Assembly (NCBI GenBank): GCA_017462825.1
Contig: JAFTQI010000016.1
Location: 1-43,510 of the forward strand
From: Clostridia bacterium
Lineage (GTDB): Bacteria; Bacillota_A; Clostridia; Christensenellales; Borkfalkiaceae
Length of the DNA stretch: 43,510 bases
Reading direction: 5' to 3'
In this document: piece after piece, positions 1-7,870 of the stretch
Position numbering within the stretch: position 1 is the first letter of the stretch
Layout: each line of letters begins with the position of its first letter
The notes under the pieces: generated by a model
What the model was told of the DNA's origin: nothing
Database searches by the model: none
What the model saw: the letters and a program-made list of their open reading frames with translations, nothing else
Program-made: the position numbers and the translations under genes

Positions 1-12
1 CCGTCCCTTGCG

Positions 13-88
13 TGGTGGAGATAAGCGGATTCGAACCGCTGGCCTCCTCGTTGCGAACGAGGCGCTCTACCAACTGAGCCATATCCCC
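13..88 (-). tRNA. tRNA-Ala, anticodon CGC
   Basis: Read on the minus strand, this folds as a complete cloverleaf of 76 nt. The acceptor stem is GGGGATA with TATCTCC, the D stem is GCTC/GAGC, and the anticodon stem CCTCG/CGAGG closes the loop TTCGCAA, so the anticodon is CGC and decodes GCG. The acceptor stem carries the G3-U70 wobble pair that is the alanine identity element. The 3' CCA is encoded. A consensus sigma-A promoter lies just upstream. Confidence 0.97.
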
Positions 89-99
89 AAAGCGTTTCT

Positions 100-128
100 A
101 TTATAGTATATTTTCCTTGCCTTGTCAA
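100..128 (-). promoter_or_regulatory. Sigma-A promoter of tRNA-Ala
   Basis: On the minus strand, a perfect TTGACA (123-128) is followed by a 17-bp spacer and a perfect TATAAT (100-105). It ends 12 bp before the tRNA 5' end, as expected for a stable-RNA promoter. Confidence 0.9.
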
Positions 129-179
129 GAATTTTTTTGCCGTTCCGTAAAAAAATAAAACTTTTTTTTCGGAAAAATC

Positions 180-205
180 AAAAACACGCCGTTGGGCGTG
201 TTTTT
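180..205 (-). terminator. Terminator of the FNT transporter gene
   Basis: An inverted repeat with arms AAAAACACGCC and GGCGTGTTTTT around a short loop lies 12 bp after the transporter stop codon. Its A/T-rich outer arms give a U-tract on the minus-strand transcript. Confidence 0.8.
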
Positions 206-216
206 AACATTCCAAA

Positions 217-951
217 TTATTCGTTTGAGGGGGAGTTCTCTTTTGCGTTTTTGTCGTCTTCGTTTTGTTTCGGTGTATTTGACCAAATTCTAAACAAGGA
301 CAAAATCGGCAAAATAACGCCGCCGACGATGTTTCCAAGTACGCACATCAAAAGATACACCACCGCTTTACCCGAGAATCCAAGGAAATAAATATAAAGA
401 GTATTCGCGACCGAATGATCGAATCCGCAAAATGCAAAAACGATAATCGGGAACATCACGCCTACGGTCGTGGATAATTTCTTGCGAGGAGCGTAATTAA
501 CCGCCCCAATCGAAAGGGTAATCAAGAAACCGCAAAGAATCGCCGAGCAGAATGCCTTAATCGCCCACAAATGCGCGTCAAGCTTTACGGACATAAGTGC
601 TTTTGCTTGAGGGACAACGCTGTCAGCCAAGGGGGAGTAATAAACGAGAATAGCGGCGAAAAGTACGCCGATCATATTTCCTAAAAAGCATACGGGAAGC
701 TTCCAAAAGTTTTTTGCGCCCATTTCAGGAATATCGGAAATCAAGCCCGTAAAAAGCTTCATTTCAAACATTACAATCGCCAAAATACCCAAAGAAAAGA
801 GTACCGAGCCGATAAGTTTTCCCCAAGTCTCGTAAAGGTGGCAGGCGAGCAAAAACGCTGTGCCGCCAACGCCAATCATAACGCCCGAACAAAAGGACAT
901 CAAACAAAAAGAAATGAATTGCGCTTTCGTCAATTTTTCAAGTGGTTTCAT
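217..951 (-). CDS. Formate/nitrite transporter (FNT) family channel
   Basis: This 244-residue integral membrane protein belongs to the FNT family, pentameric channels for formate, nitrite or related monovalent anions. About six hydrophobic segments are visible. The family signature near the second and third helices reads KLFTGL, and a late segment reads FPIIVFAFCGFDHSVAN, matching the FNT block that holds the conserved central histidine. An ATG three codons upstream (960) is in frame, but the ribosome site AGAGGTG is well spaced only for the ATG at 951. In a fermenter with no respiratory nitrite genes nearby, formate export or uptake is the likely job, but the anion cannot be told from sequence. 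It is a single-gene unit with its own promoter and terminator. Confidence 0.88.
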   Translation of the reverse strand: MKPLEKLTKAQFISFCLMSFCSGVMIGVGGTAFLLACHLYETWGKLIGSVLFSLGILAIVMFEMKLFTGLISDIPEMGAKNFWKLPVCFLGNMIGVLFAAILVYYSPLADSVVPQAKALMSVKLDAHLWAIKAFCSAILCGFLITLSIGAVNYAPRKKLSTTVGVMFPIIVFAFCGFDHSVANTLYIYFLGFSGKAVVYLLMCVLGNIVGGVILPILSLFRIWSNTPKQNEDDKNAKENSPSNE

Positions 952-994
952 AACATACACCTCTAAATTACGTTTTGATAAGCAAACCTATAAA

Positions 995-1023
995 ATTATA
1001 ATGCAAAAAGTTGAAAAAATCAA
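995..1023 (-). promoter_or_regulatory. Sigma-A promoter of the FNT transporter
   Basis: On the minus strand, TTGATT (1018-1023), a 17-bp spacer and TATAAT (995-1000) lie about 45 bp upstream of the transporter start. Confidence 0.75.
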
Positions 1024-1081
1024 GTCAAAAATAGGATTTTTATAAAAATATTCTATATTTTTCACGATAAGGGAAGAGAAC

Positions 1082-1109
1082 CCAGCATTTGCGAGTTTGC
1101 AAAGGCTGG
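1082..1109 (-). terminator. Possible terminator after the small lipoprotein gene
   Basis: A hairpin with arms CCAGC-TTTGC and GCAAA-GCTGG, interrupted by one mismatch, sits 7 bp after the lipoprotein stop codon. The tail on the minus strand is pyrimidine-rich but not a clean U-run, so termination is only probable. Confidence 0.45.
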
Positions 1110-1116
1110 CTAACAA

Positions 1117-1266
1117 TTAAAACGGATCTTCAGGCAATTCAAAAATATTGTCGTTATCGCTTACCGAACCGGACGGAGTGGATGGTTTATCGTCCTTGCC
1201 GTAGCCACACGCTGCAGACGTCAGCGCCATTATCGCGCCAAGCAAAAGAATAAAAAATTTTCGCAT
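1117..1266 (-). CDS. Small putative lipoprotein (49 aa), unknown function
   Basis: A 49-residue protein starts at the ATG at 1266, with GGAG seven bases upstream. Residues 1-22 are a short signal sequence: MRKFF, then a hydrophobic stretch, then an LTSAAC lipobox-like site that would make the cysteine the lipidated N-terminus. The -3 residue is serine rather than leucine, so the lipobox is imperfect. The remaining 26 residues are polar and acidic and end in ELPEDPF. A longer open frame exists upstream but has no start signal and non-protein-like composition. It follows the secreted 443-residue protein and the 44-residue peptide on the same strand, so a three-gene unit is likely. I do not recognise a family. 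Confidence 0.6.
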   Translation of the reverse strand: MRKFFILLLGAIMALTSAACGYGKDDKPSTPSGSVSDNDNIFELPEDPF

Positions 1267-1447
1267 AATTTGCTCCTTTTTCTCATTAATCAAACTTATC
1301 TTCTGGCAATGGGATTTTTCCAATCTTCGAACCCTCATTCCGCTTGCACAATTTCCCGTCATTTGCTTGAATAAATGTGCAAAAGGGGGCAAAAGTGTAA
1401 AAAGTACAGCTTTTCGCGGATTCGTATTCCTTAGCTTAACGTGTACG

Positions 1448-1582
1448 TTAAAAATCGCCAACGGGATTAGGATTAGGAGTTTCGAAGAGATCTTCTTCGC
1501 CTTTAAAACCGCTCATGGTGAGCACGTCTTGTTCATTAAACATAACGAGTTGAATTTGGATTTCATTATATTGTAATTTCAT
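1448..1582 (-). CDS. Small acidic peptide (44 aa) with DVLTMSG motif
   Basis: A 44-codon frame begins with ATG at 1582 behind a well-spaced GAGGA, only 21 bp after the stop of the secreted 443-residue protein. An in-frame ATG at 1600 would add six residues but lacks a good ribosome site. The peptide has a polar N-terminal half (MKLQYNEIQIQ), a central NEQDVLTMSGF motif and an acidic, proline-rich tail ending in NPVGDF. From memory, very short proteins with an E/Q-D-V/I-L/I-T-x-SG core followed by an acidic tail are common and uncharacterised in gut Clostridia, and this looks like one. There is no signal peptide. The C-terminus resembles that of the adjacent lipoprotein in being acidic, proline-containing and ending in phenylalanine. 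Function unknown. Confidence 0.6.
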   Translation of the reverse strand: MKLQYNEIQIQLVMFNEQDVLTMSGFKGEEDLFETPNPNPVGDF

Positions 1583-1603
1583 ATTCTTATCCTCATTCAT
1601 TCG

Positions 1604-2935
1604 TTATGCGATATAAGCCTTTGCGGACAAGCCGTAATTATAAAGTGCGATTGCAAGCTTAGACATGGCATTGCCTTTGTCTTTCATTGCGTATACGTAG
1701 GCATTGACACTATACGTAAGCGTTTGCATTTCCACTCCGTCACAAGAAAGAACAAATGTATAAGTATCGGCAAAACCCGTTGCAAAGATGCCGTCCGTAT
1801 AAACCGTATCGTCTATGATATTGACGTTCAGACCGTTGACTGTTATGGTAAGGTTTTGAGTCGTGACGTTAGCGGTATTAATTTTTACGTAGATTTTGTT
1901 TACGTTATCAAAGTAAACGCCTGCGCTTTTAAAATATGCAGGGTAAATTGCATGTTCCTCAAGCATATTTGTCAATTTGAAATCCGTGGTATTAGGTGTA
2001 GAAGTGGAAGCCGTACCAATGTTTTCAACGCCATTCGTCGTAGGCGTTTCGTCCGTGGTTTGGTTGGAATAGTTATACGCCGCATCTCCATAGTAGAGTA
2101 AATCGGTAAGGAGTTTTTTAAGTTTATCGTTTGGTTCGTCAACAAGTTTCTTAAGCTGATTTTGCGCGTAGATTTTTACGCTGTATTCCGCCTTAGTCGC
2201 AAGAACTTGCTCGTCTAGCTTGAGCTCTGCTTTGATATTGCTTGCCATATAGTGCGGAGGAACTTCCAACGAGAAAACATATCTTTCATCTGCGCCTTTT
2301 AAGCCGCGAACTTCATACGTGTTTTCTTCAATCGTGAAATACATTTTCGCTTCGGCGAGCTCGTCAGGCATAGTAACGTAATAATTCATCGTAATATCTT
2401 TGCCGATAGTGATACTTGCACTATCGATGTTTGCGCGCGCTTGTGCGTATACTTTGATAGAATCCACGCGAACCTGACCTCCGCTTAAAATAATCGTAAA
2501 GCTTTGGGCGGGGTTCGTAGGTATAATGGTAACGATATTTCCGTTTACGTTTGAAGCGTTAAGAGAATTTTTAAGAGCAGTAGCATAATGTGCAGTGTTG
2601 CAATAGAACTCTATTTTCGTTATATTAGCGGGATATGCAATAATTAATTCGCTATTTTTATAGAAACGTGCGGGCTTGGCATAATCTGCAATGTTGGTTG
2701 CGCTTGCTGTCTTGTTGTTCGTAACCGTAATGCCATTTTCTTCCCAAACTTGTTGGGAGGTGGAGAATGCGGTGCGTTTTGCGGCATCGTCAAAAGTGAG
2801 AGTCACCGCCGCTTCCGCGCTTGCGTGGTGATTGTGCGTCGGGGTTACCCACAAGGTCAGCGTTAAGAGTATCGAAACGAGTGCGGCAAAGCAAGCCAAG
2901 AGCAAAGTTTTGATTCTTTGTTTCGCTTTGTACAT
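1604..2935 (-). CDS. Secreted protein of unknown function with NYG-type repeats
   Basis: This 443-residue protein has a Sec signal peptide: basic MYKAKQRIKT, a hydrophobic core, and probable cleavage after HASAEA near residue 42. Residues 45-165 are beta-rich, beginning TLTFDDAAKRTAF, and resemble the carbohydrate-binding-like modules on clostridial surface proteins. Residues 175-260 look like a second beta domain. A helical segment (LLYYGDAAYNY, about residue 283) and the C-terminus (ALYNYGLSAKAYIA) are two copies of the ALLNYGAAAQ-like repeat seen in many secreted Firmicutes proteins. No catalytic motif or sortase signal is visible. AAGGAG is well placed before the ATG. It heads a minus-strand unit with two small genes and has its own promoter and leader of about 120 nt. 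A surface or binding role is inference. Confidence 0.7.
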   Translation of the reverse strand: MYKAKQRIKTLLLACFAALVSILLTLTLWVTPTHNHHASAEAAVTLTFDDAAKRTAFSTSQQVWEENGITVTNNKTASATNIADYAKPARFYKNSELIIAYPANITKIEFYCNTAHYATALKNSLNASNVNGNIVTIIPTNPAQSFTIILSGGQVRVDSIKVYAQARANIDSASITIGKDITMNYYVTMPDELAEAKMYFTIEENTYEVRGLKGADERYVFSLEVPPHYMASNIKAELKLDEQVLATKAEYSVKIYAQNQLKKLVDEPNDKLKKLLTDLLYYGDAAYNYSNQTTDETPTTNGVENIGTASTSTPNTTDFKLTNMLEEHAIYPAYFKSAGVYFDNVNKIYVKINTANVTTQNLTITVNGLNVNIIDDTVYTDGIFATGFADTYTFVLSCDGVEMQTLTYSVNAYVYAMKDKGNAMSKLAIALYNYGLSAKAYIA

Positions 2936-3000
2936 AGTGTCTCTCCTTACGTGAAGTTCTTTTGTGAAAATAATTATATTGTTCTATGCGATAGAGCGTG

Positions 3001-3016
3001 TGCAGGTGCACTTGCA
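3001..3016 (-). promoter_or_regulatory. Palindrome in the leader of the secreted-protein gene
   Basis: The 16-bp sequence TGCAGGTGCACTTGCA is palindromic apart from one G-T position pair and is centred on GTGCAC. It lies about 40 nt downstream of the predicted transcript start and 66 bp before the ATG, so it could be an operator or an RNA hairpin. The rest of the 306-bp gap 2936-3241 holds two back-to-back promoters and nothing else that I can see. Confidence 0.4.
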
Positions 3017-3060
3017 TAGCTTGGATATATGTACATTTATAAATGATATTATTAAAAATT

Positions 3061-3089
3061 ATTATATAGTAAAGTTTTTTGAATGTCAA
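3061..3089 (-). promoter_or_regulatory. Sigma-A promoter of the secreted-protein unit
   Basis: On the minus strand, TTGACA (3084-3089), a 17-bp spacer and TATAAT (3061-3066) match consensus exactly, with transcription predicted to start near 3054. Confidence 0.85.
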
Positions 3090-3165
3090 TGGGGAGATGA
3101 AAAATTATCAATTTATAAACAACTTTTCGGTTTTTTGTAAAAGGAAAGTTTTTACACGTAACGCC

Positions 3166-3194
3166 TTGACAGTTTTTTGCCGATGTGTTATAAT
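3166..3194 (+). promoter_or_regulatory. Sigma-A promoter of dxs
   Basis: TTGACA (3166-3171), 17 bp, TATAAT (3189-3194): a perfect consensus match 47 bp before the dxs start codon. Confidence 0.9.
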
Positions 3195-3241
3195 ATAAAA
3201 TGGCTTGATAGGTATTATCCTGTTTAATAGGAGTTGTTACA

Positions 3242-5083
3242 GTGGAAAAAATTCCTTCTCTTTCAGAGGTAAAAAAACTGAATATAGAAGAGAGTTTAGT
3301 GTTGGCGAAATCCTTACGAGAGAAAATTATTGAAACGGTTTCTCAAAACGGGGGGCATTTGGCTTCGAATTTGGGCGTCGTGGAAGCGACGATTGCCTTG
3401 CACCAAACTTTTGATTCGCCCAACGATAAAATTATTTTTGACGTCGGACATCAATGCTACGCGCATAAACTTTTAACGGGTAGGGGAGAGGACTTCCACA
3501 CTCTACGCCAGTATAAGGGGATCTCGGGCTTTACCAACCGTTTCGAAAGTGAACACGACATAGCCAACGAAGGGCATTGCGGCACCTCGATTTCCGTTGC
3601 ATTAGGAATTGCCGAAGCGAATAAGCTACAAGGTAAGAACGATTACGCGATTGCGGTAGTTGGCGACGGCGCGTTGACGAACGGTATGATTTACGAGGCT
3701 TTGAACAACTGTACGAATAAGGACGTGCGATTGATTGTTTTGCTCAACGACAACGAAATGTCTATCTCCGAGAACGTAGGGGGACTGCACCGTTATTTAT
3801 CGAAAATTCGTACGAGTAAAAAATATTTCCGTTTAAAGCATAGAACAGATCGTTTTTTCTCGAAAATTCCCTTGCTGGGAAAACCGTTGCTCCGCTTTTT
3901 TAAATGGACGAAAGATATTTTCAAGAGAACCTTTGTCAAGAATAATTTATTTGAAGATTTAGGGCTGTCTTATTTGGGCCCTGTAGATGGGCACGACGTT
4001 CGGCGTTTAAAATTGGTATTAGAAGAAGCCAAGAAAAAGGGAAAATGCTGCGTAGTGCATATGCTTACCCAAAAAGGGAAAGGCTACGAGCTTGCGGAAA
4101 GTAATCCCGAACAATACCATTCCACGGGCAAATTTGACGTCGCGCAAGGCTCGGCGGCCTCAGATAAAATTTCCTATTCGGATTTTGCGGGCGAATTGAT
4201 GTGTAAAAAAGCGGCAAACGACCCTACCGTGTGCGCGTTGACTGCGGCTATGTGCGACGGAACGGGGCTTACCCGATTCGCTCAAGAATTTCCCGAACGT
4301 TTCTTCGACGTGGGGATTGCGGAAGAACATGCCGTTACCTTTGCGAGCGGTTTGGCGTTGAACGGTTTAAAGCCCGTCGTGTTCTTATATTCTACGTTCG
4401 CGCAAAGAGTATACGACCAAGTTTTTCACGATGTCGCACTGCAAAAATTGCCGATGACGTTTATGTTTGACCGTTGCGGCGTAGTGCCGAACGACGGCGT
4501 CACTCATCAAGGGATTTTTGATTACGCATTATTCTCGGCGATTCCAAACGTGAAAATGTATTCTCCCGAAACGTATGCGGAAATGGAAATAGTTTTTGAG
4601 CGTTCTCTAGCGGATACCGTGATTTCGATGGTACGCTACCCCAAAGGGATAGAACGCACGTCCTTGCCTGACGAACCTATGGTTTTCGATGAAGAAAACC
4701 TGCTTTTTCACACGCAAGACGTAGAGGAAAACGAGTGTGTTATCATCACTTACGGAAGACTTTCGGCTCTTGCGGAAGACGTTTTAAAGGACTTGAAAAC
4801 AGAACGTTCCGTCGGTATGGTAAAGCTGCTGCAAATTCATCCTTTGAACGTGGACAAGCTCCGCGCCCTTTTGAAAAATGCGAAATGGGTATACGTGCTT
4901 GAAGAAATGGAAAAGAGCGGCGGCGTGGGCGAGAAAATTCAAGCGATTTTATGCGAAACAAGCACCCGTGTACGCGTTCACGCTATCGAGGGCTTTGTGG
5001 AACACGGCGCGTTAGCCCCGCTTTACGAGGAACTCGGTTTTACGCTCGAGCAAGTGAAAAAAAATATTTTGAATATGTTTTAA
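3242..5083 (+). CDS. dxs: 1-deoxy-D-xylulose-5-phosphate synthase
   Basis: This cytoplasmic, thiamine diphosphate-dependent enzyme condenses pyruvate with glyceraldehyde 3-phosphate, the entry step of the MEP isoprenoid pathway and a source for thiamine and pyridoxal. The 613 residues match the family length. Visible blocks in order: HQCYAHKLLTGR, GHCGTSISVALGIAEA, the ThDP/Mg motif GDGALTNGMIYEALNN, NDNEMSISENVGG, GPVDGHD, DVGIAEEHAVTFASGLA with the catalytic glutamate, and PNDGVTHQG. Some usually invariant positions differ: GHSST is GHCGT, and the DRAGLVGADGPTHQG loop reads DRCGVVPNDGVTHQG. The start is GTG, with TAGGAG eight bases upstream and no better alternative. It is a single gene with its own promoter and a downstream hairpin terminator shared with the convergent LysR gene. 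Confidence 0.95.
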   Translation: MEKIPSLSEVKKLNIEESLVLAKSLREKIIETVSQNGGHLASNLGVVEATIALHQTFDSPNDKIIFDVGHQCYAHKLLTGRGEDFHTLRQYKGISGFTNRFESEHDIANEGHCGTSISVALGIAEANKLQGKNDYAIAVVGDGALTNGMIYEALNNCTNKDVRLIVLLNDNEMSISENVGGLHRYLSKIRTSKKYFRLKHRTDRFFSKIPLLGKPLLRFFKWTKDIFKRTFVKNNLFEDLGLSYLGPVDGHDVRRLKLVLEEAKKKGKCCVVHMLTQKGKGYELAESNPEQYHSTGKFDVAQGSAASDKISYSDFAGELMCKKAANDPTVCALTAAMCDGTGLTRFAQEFPERFFDVGIAEEHAVTFASGLALNGLKPVVFLYSTFAQRVYDQVFHDVALQKLPMTFMFDRCGVVPNDGVTHQGIFDYALFSAIPNVKMYSPETYAEMEIVFERSLADTVISMVRYPKGIERTSLPDEPMVFDEENLLFHTQDVEENECVIITYGRLSALAEDVLKDLKTERSVGMVKLLQIHPLNVDKLRALLKNAKWVYVLEEMEKSGGVGEKIQAILCETSTRVRVHAIEGFVEHGALAPLYEELGFTLEQVKKNILNMF

Positions 5084-5094
5084 TCGGTATATAA

Positions 5095-5125
5095 AAACCC
5101 CGTCAGGCGAGTCCTGACGGGGTTT
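5095..5125. terminator. Bidirectional terminator between dxs and lysR
   Basis: A perfect 13-bp stem, AAACCCCGTCAGG with CCTGACGGGGTTT, and a 5-nt loop lie between two convergent genes. The U-tract is better on the minus-strand (LysR) side, but both transcripts would meet it. Confidence 0.9.
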
Positions 5126-5129
5126 AGTG

Positions 5130-5990
5130 TTATTCTTCGTCGAATTTGTTTTCCAAGAAACGGCTTACGTCGTAGTTTTGTCTATAAATCAAATAAGTTG
5201 TAACGTTGGGCGCGGTGAAGTCTTTCAATGTGACTTCTTCCAAAACGCCGGCGTCAAGTTTGTCCTTAATTAACTTATAGGGCAAGAAAGAGTAGCCGAG
5301 CCCGTTTTCGAGATAGGGCAAAAGCTTGGAAGAATTGTCTACGTCCAAACGGAAGATGTGATTTCTCGGGAAAAGGGAGCGAATGAATACGCCTGCTTCC
5401 GATAGGGTGAAATCGCACATCAAATAGGGCAGTTTTGAAAGCTGCTCTTTTGTCACGCCGTCGGGGTATTCGTTTGCGCCTTTCTTACAAACGAGGGTAA
5501 CTCGGTCCACGTCGAATACATCGCAGTTAAAGCCGATACGTTTTAAGGGAATCGCCGAGAATACCATATCAAGCATGTTATCCTGCAAGTGCTGTATTAA
5601 ATCAAGCGAGTGCCCGAGCATGACTTTTACGCTCGTCACGGAATTGTCTTTCAAGCACTCGTCAACGAGCGGTTTAACGTACGTCTCGTAGGTCGCGTTA
5701 ATCGCGCCGATAGAAAATTTACGGCTATGGCTAGAAAGAGCGTTCATTTCTTCAATGGACGTGCTTTGTAATTCAAGAATTCTTTCCGCATAGCGCAGGA
5801 AAATTTCACCCGCTTCCGTGAGTTTGACCGTTTTCGAACCGCGAGAGAAAAGTTTTTTCCCGACTTCCTTTTCCAGCTCGCTAATACGGTTGGTTACCGT
5901 AGATTGCGCAATGAAAAGCTGTTCTGCCGCCAAGGTGAAGTTTTTTACTTTCGACAAAAAGATAAATGTTTTAAGTTCTTCGGTGTTCAT
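5130..5990 (-). CDS. LysR-family transcriptional regulator
   Basis: A 286-residue DNA-binding regulator of ordinary LysR length. The N-terminal winged helix-turn-helix (about residues 3-62) shows the family pattern: FTLAAEQLFIAQSTVTNRISELEKEVGKKLF, then LTEAGEIFL, then a linker helix. Residues 90-286 form the periplasmic-binding-protein-like effector domain. It is divergent from the yggS-SDR pair across a 190-bp gap, the usual LysR arrangement, so those genes are its most likely targets besides itself. The effector cannot be inferred. The start at 5990 is the conserved MNTEELKTF beginning. Confidence 0.9.
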   Translation of the reverse strand: MNTEELKTFIFLSKVKNFTLAAEQLFIAQSTVTNRISELEKEVGKKLFSRGSKTVKLTEAGEIFLRYAERILELQSTSIEEMNALSSHSRKFSIGAINATYETYVKPLVDECLKDNSVTSVKVMLGHSLDLIQHLQDNMLDMVFSAIPLKRIGFNCDVFDVDRVTLVCKKGANEYPDGVTKEQLSKLPYLMCDFTLSEAGVFIRSLFPRNHIFRLDVDNSSKLLPYLENGLGYSFLPYKLIKDKLDAGVLEEVTLKDFTAPNVTTYLIYRQNYDVSRFLENKFDEE

Positions 5991-6028
5991 TTAAAAAATT
6001 GATTATCCTTATCATTTTAATTGATTTT

Positions 6029-6057
6029 ATTATAACGCGTAAAAATGGAAAAAGCAA
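6029..6057 (-). promoter_or_regulatory. Promoter of the LysR gene
   Basis: On the minus strand, TTGCTT (6052-6057), a 17-bp spacer and TATAAT (6029-6034) lie 39 bp before the LysR start. Confidence 0.65.
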
Positions 6058-6127
6058 GAGTTAAACGGAATTTTTTTTGCAAAAAAGGAAACTTTTTTTA
6101 TTTTTGGCGGATATTTCTTCCGCGCGA

Positions 6128-6156
6128 TTGACAAAGACGTTAAAAAAAGCTATACT
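6128..6156 (+). promoter_or_regulatory. Promoter of the yggS-SDR pair
   Basis: TTGACA (6128-6133), a 17-bp spacer and TATACT (6151-6156). Immediately downstream, at 6162-6177, an inverted repeat AAAACAA-aa-TTGTTTT overlaps the predicted transcript start and could be an operator, for example for the divergent LysR protein. Confidence 0.8.
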
Positions 6157-6187
6157 AGAATAAAACAAAATTGTTTTGGACGGAGTT

Positions 6188-6865
6188 ATGAAAGAAACTA
6201 TACGTGCGCGTGTCGCGCAAATTAAAAAGGAACTCGAAAAGGGGAATCCTTACGGGGAAAAAGTCCTGCTTGTTGCGGCGACGAAAACACAGCCTAGCGA
6301 AATCATCAATATGGCGATTGAAGGAGGCGTGGACGCGGTCGCGGAAAACAAGCCGCAAGAATTTCGGGATAAGAATGAATCGCTTTTGCCTTGTCCTCGT
6401 CATTTTATCGGGCATTTACAAACGAATAAAATTAAATATTTGCTTGGAAAAATCGAACTCTATCATTCGTGCGATAGAGAAGATTTAGCAAACGAGCTTG
6501 CGCGGCAATCGCGGGCAAAGGGAATCGTTTCCGATATTCTTATCCAAATCAATATCGGCGACGAAGAAAGCAAGGGCGGCTATTCCTACAACGAGGCAAA
6601 AGAGGTTTTTGCGCGGCTTTCCCAAACGGACGGCTTGCGAGTGCGCGGTTTTATGGCGATGCTTCCTGAAATGGGAACGGAAGAAACGCTACGTGCGTTA
6701 GTGAGAAAAATGCGAGCTTTGTATGATTGGGCTAAAAAACAATCAAGCGATATTGCCTATCTTTCAATGGGTATGAGCGGGGATTACAAGCTTTGCGTGG
6801 AAGAAGGCAGCAATGTAATTCGCGTTGGCTCAACGATTTTCGGCGCAAGAGATTACAGCAAGTGA
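6188..6865 (+). CDS. YggS/PLPBP-type PLP homeostasis protein
   Basis: A 225-residue, single-domain, fold-type III PLP-binding protein of the YggS/YlmE/PROSC family. These bind pyridoxal phosphate without known enzyme activity and help maintain vitamin B6 and amino-acid pools. The PLP lysine lies in VAATKTQP. Further family blocks are AENKPQEF, HFIGHLQTNKIKYL, LSMGMSGDYKLCVEEGSNVIRVGSTIFG. A TTG at 6176 is in frame, but the ATG at 6188 follows GGACGGAG directly and gives the normal family N-terminus. In many Firmicutes yggS sits with division genes (sepF, ylmG). Here it is instead paired with a short-chain dehydrogenase, whose start lies 10 bp after the yggS stop. Confidence 0.9.
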   Translation: MKETIRARVAQIKKELEKGNPYGEKVLLVAATKTQPSEIINMAIEGGVDAVAENKPQEFRDKNESLLPCPRHFIGHLQTNKIKYLLGKIELYHSCDREDLANELARQSRAKGIVSDILIQINIGDEESKGGYSYNEAKEVFARLSQTDGLRVRGFMAMLPEMGTEETLRALVRKMRALYDWAKKQSSDIAYLSMGMSGDYKLCVEEGSNVIRVGSTIFGARDYSK

Positions 6866-6875
6866 GTAGAGGAAA

Positions 6876-7682
6876 ATGAAAGGACAAAAAGGAACGGGCT
6901 ATGCCTTTGTCACGGGCGCGACGGGCGGTCTTGGAAAAGCGTTCGTGTATGCGCTCGCAAAGCGCGGCTATAAATTGCTTTTGACGGGCAGGAGTGAAGA
7001 AAAACTCCTTGTCTTGAAAGAAGAACTCGCGAAAAAATATCCGCAAACGGAGTGCGAAATTTATGCCGCGGATTTATCTTTACAGGCTAGCAGGGACGCG
7101 ATGAACGCGAAAATTGCGGGAAGCGGAAAGAAGATTTCATTGCTTGCAAACGTTGCTGGTGCGGACATTCAAAAGGGATTGGAAAAATATACTCAAGAGA
7201 AGATTTCTTTTCAATGTAGAGTCAACTTTGAAGCGGCGGTCGCGTTTTCAAAATTTGCAATCGACAATCGTGCGGAAGAATTGCAAATCGTCAACGTTTC
7301 TTCCGTTTCAGGGATTTATCCGATGCCGTATTTTGCGATTTACAGCGCGTCAAAAGGGGCGCTGACTTCCTTCTCGCAAGCCCTGCGCGCGGAAATGAAA
7401 GGAAAGGGAGTGAAGGTGACGGTCGTCCTGCCCGGCGCAATGCCGACAAGAGCGGATATCAAAGCGCAAATCCAAGGGCAAGGGCTTTGGGGAAAAATGG
7501 CGGCAAAATCCCCCGAGTCGGTCGCGGAAGCCTCGCTCAAAGCGGTCGCGAAAAATAAACGTAAGGTAATCGTCGGGTTTTGGAACAAAGTTATGCGAGT
7601 CGGTACGTGTTGGATGCCGACCTCTTGGCGGCTCGCATTTATCGCTCGAAGATGGAGCAAAATCAGCAAAGACGCATTTTAA
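6876..7682 (+). CDS. Short-chain dehydrogenase/reductase
   Basis: A 268-residue classical SDR oxidoreductase. The N-terminal Rossmann motif is TGATGGLG (residues 15-22), with an arginine in LLLTGRSEEKL after the second strand that favours NADP(H). NVAGAD, the catalytic serine in VNVSSVSG and the YSASK Tyr-Lys pair are intact, so it should be active. The C-terminal 35 residues (WNKVMRVGTCWMPTSW onwards) are basic and aromatic, as in SDRs that sit on membranes or act on lipid substrates. The substrate is unknown. GAGG lies just ahead of the ATG, and the gene is co-transcribed with yggS. Confidence 0.85.
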   Translation: MKGQKGTGYAFVTGATGGLGKAFVYALAKRGYKLLLTGRSEEKLLVLKEELAKKYPQTECEIYAADLSLQASRDAMNAKIAGSGKKISLLANVAGADIQKGLEKYTQEKISFQCRVNFEAAVAFSKFAIDNRAEELQIVNVSSVSGIYPMPYFAIYSASKGALTSFSQALRAEMKGKGVKVTVVLPGAMPTRADIKAQIQGQGLWGKMAAKSPESVAEASLKAVAKNKRKVIVGFWNKVMRVGTCWMPTSWRLAFIARRWSKISKDAF

Positions 7683-7689
7683 TAAATGG

Positions 7690-7724
7690 AAAAAACGCTT
7701 TCCTCATTGACGGGGAGGGCGTTT
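7690..7724 (+). terminator. Possible terminator after the SDR gene
   Basis: An imperfect hairpin (AAACGC then CCTC paired with GAGG then GCGTTT) follows the SDR stop by about 8 bp. The U-tract after it is broken, so termination may be partial. Confidence 0.45.
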
Positions 7725-7783
7725 ACATTTATGTAAAAAAGTGAAAATTCCGTGAAGAATCCCCATTTTAGGCGTTCAAATCC

Positions 7784-7812
7784 TTGACAAGGCATTTATT
7801 TTTATGTATAAT
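7784..7812 (+). promoter_or_regulatory. Promoter of the citrate-to-2-oxoglutarate operon
   Basis: TTGACA (7784-7789), a 17-bp spacer and TATAAT (7807-7812), a perfect consensus match 58 bp before the first gene. Confidence 0.88.
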
Positions 7813-7870
7813 CGATTTAATACATTAAAAACTATTCTTTAATCGAAAAAATAAAACGTGAGGTGAGAGT

